From the NCBI GenBank assembly GCA_902363045.1, contig CABIYX010000050.1, positions 1-15,258 on the forward strand: 15,258 bases of DNA. Reading direction: 5' to 3'. The notes beneath the pieces are model-generated. The model was not told where the DNA came from, ran no database searches, and saw only the letters and a program-made list of their open reading frames with translations. The position numbers and the translations under genes are program-made. How positions within the stretch are numbered: the first letter of the stretch is position 1; the number at the start of each line of letters is the position of its first letter. Of the stretch, positions 13,883 to 15,258 are shown piece after piece. Source of the DNA: Clostridiales bacterium. Its GTDB lineage: Bacteria > Bacillota > Clostridia > Oscillospirales > Oscillospiraceae.

Positions 13883-13929
13883 CGATCTTACTCCTTTTTA
13901 TTTTATTCTGAAAATTGAATGAAAACACA

Positions 13930-14775
13930 TTATTCTGTGCTCTGGCGGGCCCGGAGGACATTATAGCCCACCACGCCGCTGATGACGATGGCCGCCCCGG
14001 CCAGGGCCAGAGGGCCCACCGTCTCGTGGTAGAACACCGCCACCAGAATGGGGTTGAGCACCGGCTCAATACCGGAGACCAGGCTGGCGGTCACCGGAGG
14101 CGTGGTTTTCAGGCCGATGGTCAGCAGGATATAGGCCACCGCCACCTGAAAGACGCCCAGCACCAGCAGACTGGCCAGGGCGGCGTACTCCAGCCTGTCC
14201 TCCCCCAACAGGAAGGGCAGTCCGGTGACTGCTGAGAGGACGTCCCCCCAGAACACGGAGGAAATGGCGTCAGAGTCCGGCAGCTCATTCATCAGGAAAA
14301 CGCCCGCGTAGGCCACCCCGGACAGCAGGGCCAGCACATTGCCCAGGCCGCCCCCCATCTCCAGGCTGTCCGCAAAGAAGAAAAGTATCCCGCCGAACAC
14401 GACCCCGCAGGCCAGAAGATCCAGCCGCCCGGGTTTTCTCCTCCAGAACAGGGCGGAAAACAGGATGACAAAGATGGGGGCGGTGAACTGGAGCACGATC
14501 ACGTTGGCCGCCGTGGTCAGCTTGTTGGCCACAGAGAACATGGCGTTGGTGCCGAAGATGCTCAGCGCCCCCACCGCGACCCAGCGGTTGAACCGGAGCG
14601 GGTGGCGGATCACCGCCAGATAGCCCCCGATCACCACCAGGGCAATGGCGGTGCGGGCCCCGTTGATGGCCATGCCGCCCCAGGGGATCAGCTTGATGCA
14701 CAGCCCGCCGATGCTGTACAGCACCGCCGCCAGAAAGACACACAGCGTCCCGGTCCGCCTGTTTTTATGTTCCAC
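13930..14775 (-). CDS. EamA/DMT family transporter
   Basis: Drug/metabolite transporters of the EamA type have ten helices built from two repeats and move amino acids, metabolites or nucleotides across the membrane. The 281 residues show about ten hydrophobic segments, with the first repeat ending near FWRRKPGRLDLL and the second carrying the diagnostic GLKTTPPVTASLVSGIEPVLNPILVA. The family's typical PVxAxxxxxxEPV pattern is visible in it. I choose the GTG at 14775 because GGGGGAG lies 6 nt upstream; the ATG at 14790 lies right behind the T-box terminator with no binding site. The substrate cannot be read from sequence, but the T-box in front means expression rises when one tRNA is uncharged, so an amino-acid-related substrate is likely. 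tyrS follows 47 nt later. Confidence 0.9.
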   Translation of the reverse strand: MEHKNRRTGTLCVFLAAVLYSIGGLCIKLIPWGGMAINGARTAIALVVIGGYLAVIRHPLRFNRWVAVGALSIFGTNAMFSVANKLTTAANVIVLQFTAPIFVILFSALFWRRKPGRLDLLACGVVFGGILFFFADSLEMGGGLGNVLALLSGVAYAGVFLMNELPDSDAISSVFWGDVLSAVTGLPFLLGEDRLEYAALASLLVLGVFQVAVAYILLTIGLKTTPPVTASLVSGIEPVLNPILVAVFYHETVGPLALAGAAIVISGVVGYNVLRARQSTE

Positions 14776-14795
14776 GCGCTTCTCCCCCATACGAT

Positions 14796-15075
14796 AACAA
14801 AAGCCCCCTGTCCGGTACTCGGACAGAGGGCATTACAGTGCAACGCGGTACCACCTCTGGTTCGCCCGCCCCTCGCGGGACGGACCTCACGGAGTTCATG
14901 CAAACTCCCACGCGGTAACGGGCGGACCCGGCCTGTCCCCTACTGGGCTGTTCAAAAAACAGCGGTTCAGGCGGCTGCTCCAAGGGGTAGGTTCACAGGG
15001 CGCCCTCTCCCCCTTCCACCAGCCGGGGGTTCTCTAAACAGGGTAAGCCTTGCTAGAGTTCCTTTTCTTCGCAGT
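14796..15075 (-). ncRNA. T-box leader RNA (amino-acid-responsive attenuator)
   Basis: On the minus strand, the hallmark AGAGGTGGTACCGCG (14858-14844) contains the UGGU bulge that pairs with the tRNA end. It is followed by an 11-bp terminator (14804-14830) and CTTTTGTT. Upstream, Stem I shows AGAGA (near 15031), the apical GGCTGGTGGAA loop between CCCCC and GGGGG, and a base helix AAGG/CCTT with GGAGC. A GCTGTT...AACAGC hairpin and a long GC-rich region lie between. The specifier strand reads GUGAA-CCU-ACC: by the usual GAA-NNN-A register the codon is CCU (Pro, 14991-14989). One nucleotide pair later UAC (Tyr, 14989-14987) is present. The region 14776-15120 holds no gene. Confidence 0.92.
14804..14830 (-). 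terminator. T-box terminator hairpin
   Basis: CCCTCTGTCCG pairs with CGGACAGGGGG (11 bp, one T-G) around AGTAC and is followed by CTTTTGTT on the minus strand. In the antiterminated state, the conserved T-box sequence just upstream pairs with its 5' side instead. Confidence 0.85.
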
Positions 15076-15081
15076 AAGGGA

Positions 15082-15110
15082 ACTGTATCACAGTTTTCAG
15101 AGGTTGTCAA
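15082..15110 (-). promoter_or_regulatory. Promoter of the T-box / EamA / tyrS transcript
   Basis: TTGACA (15110-15105) and TACAGT (15087-15082) are 17 bp apart with a TG-A extension before the -10. RNA would start near 15075, consistent with the 5' end of Stem I. Confidence 0.75.
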
Positions 15111-15181
15111 GGGCTGAGTCCCGGATTTTATGGGTGCGTCTGTAGGACTACAATACATATTGGACAGTTGAATAAAAAGGG

Positions 15182-15256
15182 ATGAAGGATAAGGTCTCAT
15201 CGGTTATAGTTGAAGTTGCGAGCAACAACCGCACGAGAGGAGACCAAATCCTTCAT
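15182..15256. repeat. Nested inverted repeat at the right edge
   Basis: Outer arms 15182-15198 and 15240-15256 match at 15 of 17 positions (ATGAAGGAT-AA-GGTCTC against GAGACC-AA-ATCCTTCAT). Inside, CGGTT (15201-15205) pairs with AACCG (15227-15231) and GTTGC (15215-15219) with GCAAC (15222-15226). Read on the minus strand, it is followed by CCCTTTTTATTC, so it could be the terminator of a minus-strand gene lying to the right. Read on the plus strand, it would hide an AGGAG site and an ATG at 15255. The window ends too soon to decide. Confidence 0.5.
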
Positions 15257-15258
15257 GA

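Noticed and set aside
12632..13918. 428-codon plus-strand frame opposite tyrS
   Set aside because: Antisense of tyrS; composition is atypical and it has no promoter or binding site.

Overview
The window looks like chromosomal DNA from a GC-rich, spore-forming, strictly anaerobic Firmicute, most likely an Oscillospiraceae gut bacterium of the Flavonifractor / Pseudoflavonifractor / Lawsonibacter type. That placement is my inference from these signs: strong GC bias at third codon positions, purine-rich Shine-Dalgarno sites, a canonical T-box leader, Coat F-type spore coat proteins, an ATP-type PEP carboxykinase, a DUF6514-like small protein and a Na+-translocating decarboxylase beta subunit. 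I see no phage, CRISPR, tRNA or rRNA. The only hints of mobile or repetitive DNA are a REP-like palindrome after pckA and a nested hairpin at the right edge.

Left part, 1-7000. A membrane protein of unknown function (165-1064, minus) is divergent from rsmA (1258-2133, plus). Between them are two back-to-back sigma-A-type promoters and a perfect dyad. pckA (2314-3924) follows with its own promoter and a structured 3' intergenic region. Next is a two-gene ribosome-related unit, mrnC (4187-4627, 23S rRNA maturation) and rqcH (4656-6431, ribosome-associated quality control), ended by a very strong hairpin. A small DUF6514-like gene (6707-6976) converges on the minus-strand block and shares a bidirectional terminator with it.

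Right part, 7000-15258, all genes on the minus strand. In transcription order from right to left: a T-box leader (about 15075 to 14796), an EamA/DMT transporter, tyrS, a hypothetical protein, two small Coat F-like spore coat genes, trmD, a DegV-family lipid-binding protein, an HD-domain protein, then a Na+-translocating decarboxylase beta subunit and a 42-residue OadG-like subunit. The decarboxylase pair sits behind a structured leader with an intrinsic terminator, which looks like a riboswitch or attenuator.

Most genes are housekeeping functions in translation (rsmA, mrnC, rqcH, trmD, tyrS) mixed with central and energy metabolism (pckA, decarboxylase subunits). The most interesting signals are regulatory: the decarboxylase leader RNA, the T-box whose specifier reads CCU (Pro) in one register and UAC (Tyr) in another, the triple GCTGAAAAA-type sites between the divergent genes at 1.1 kb, and the nested hairpin at the right end.
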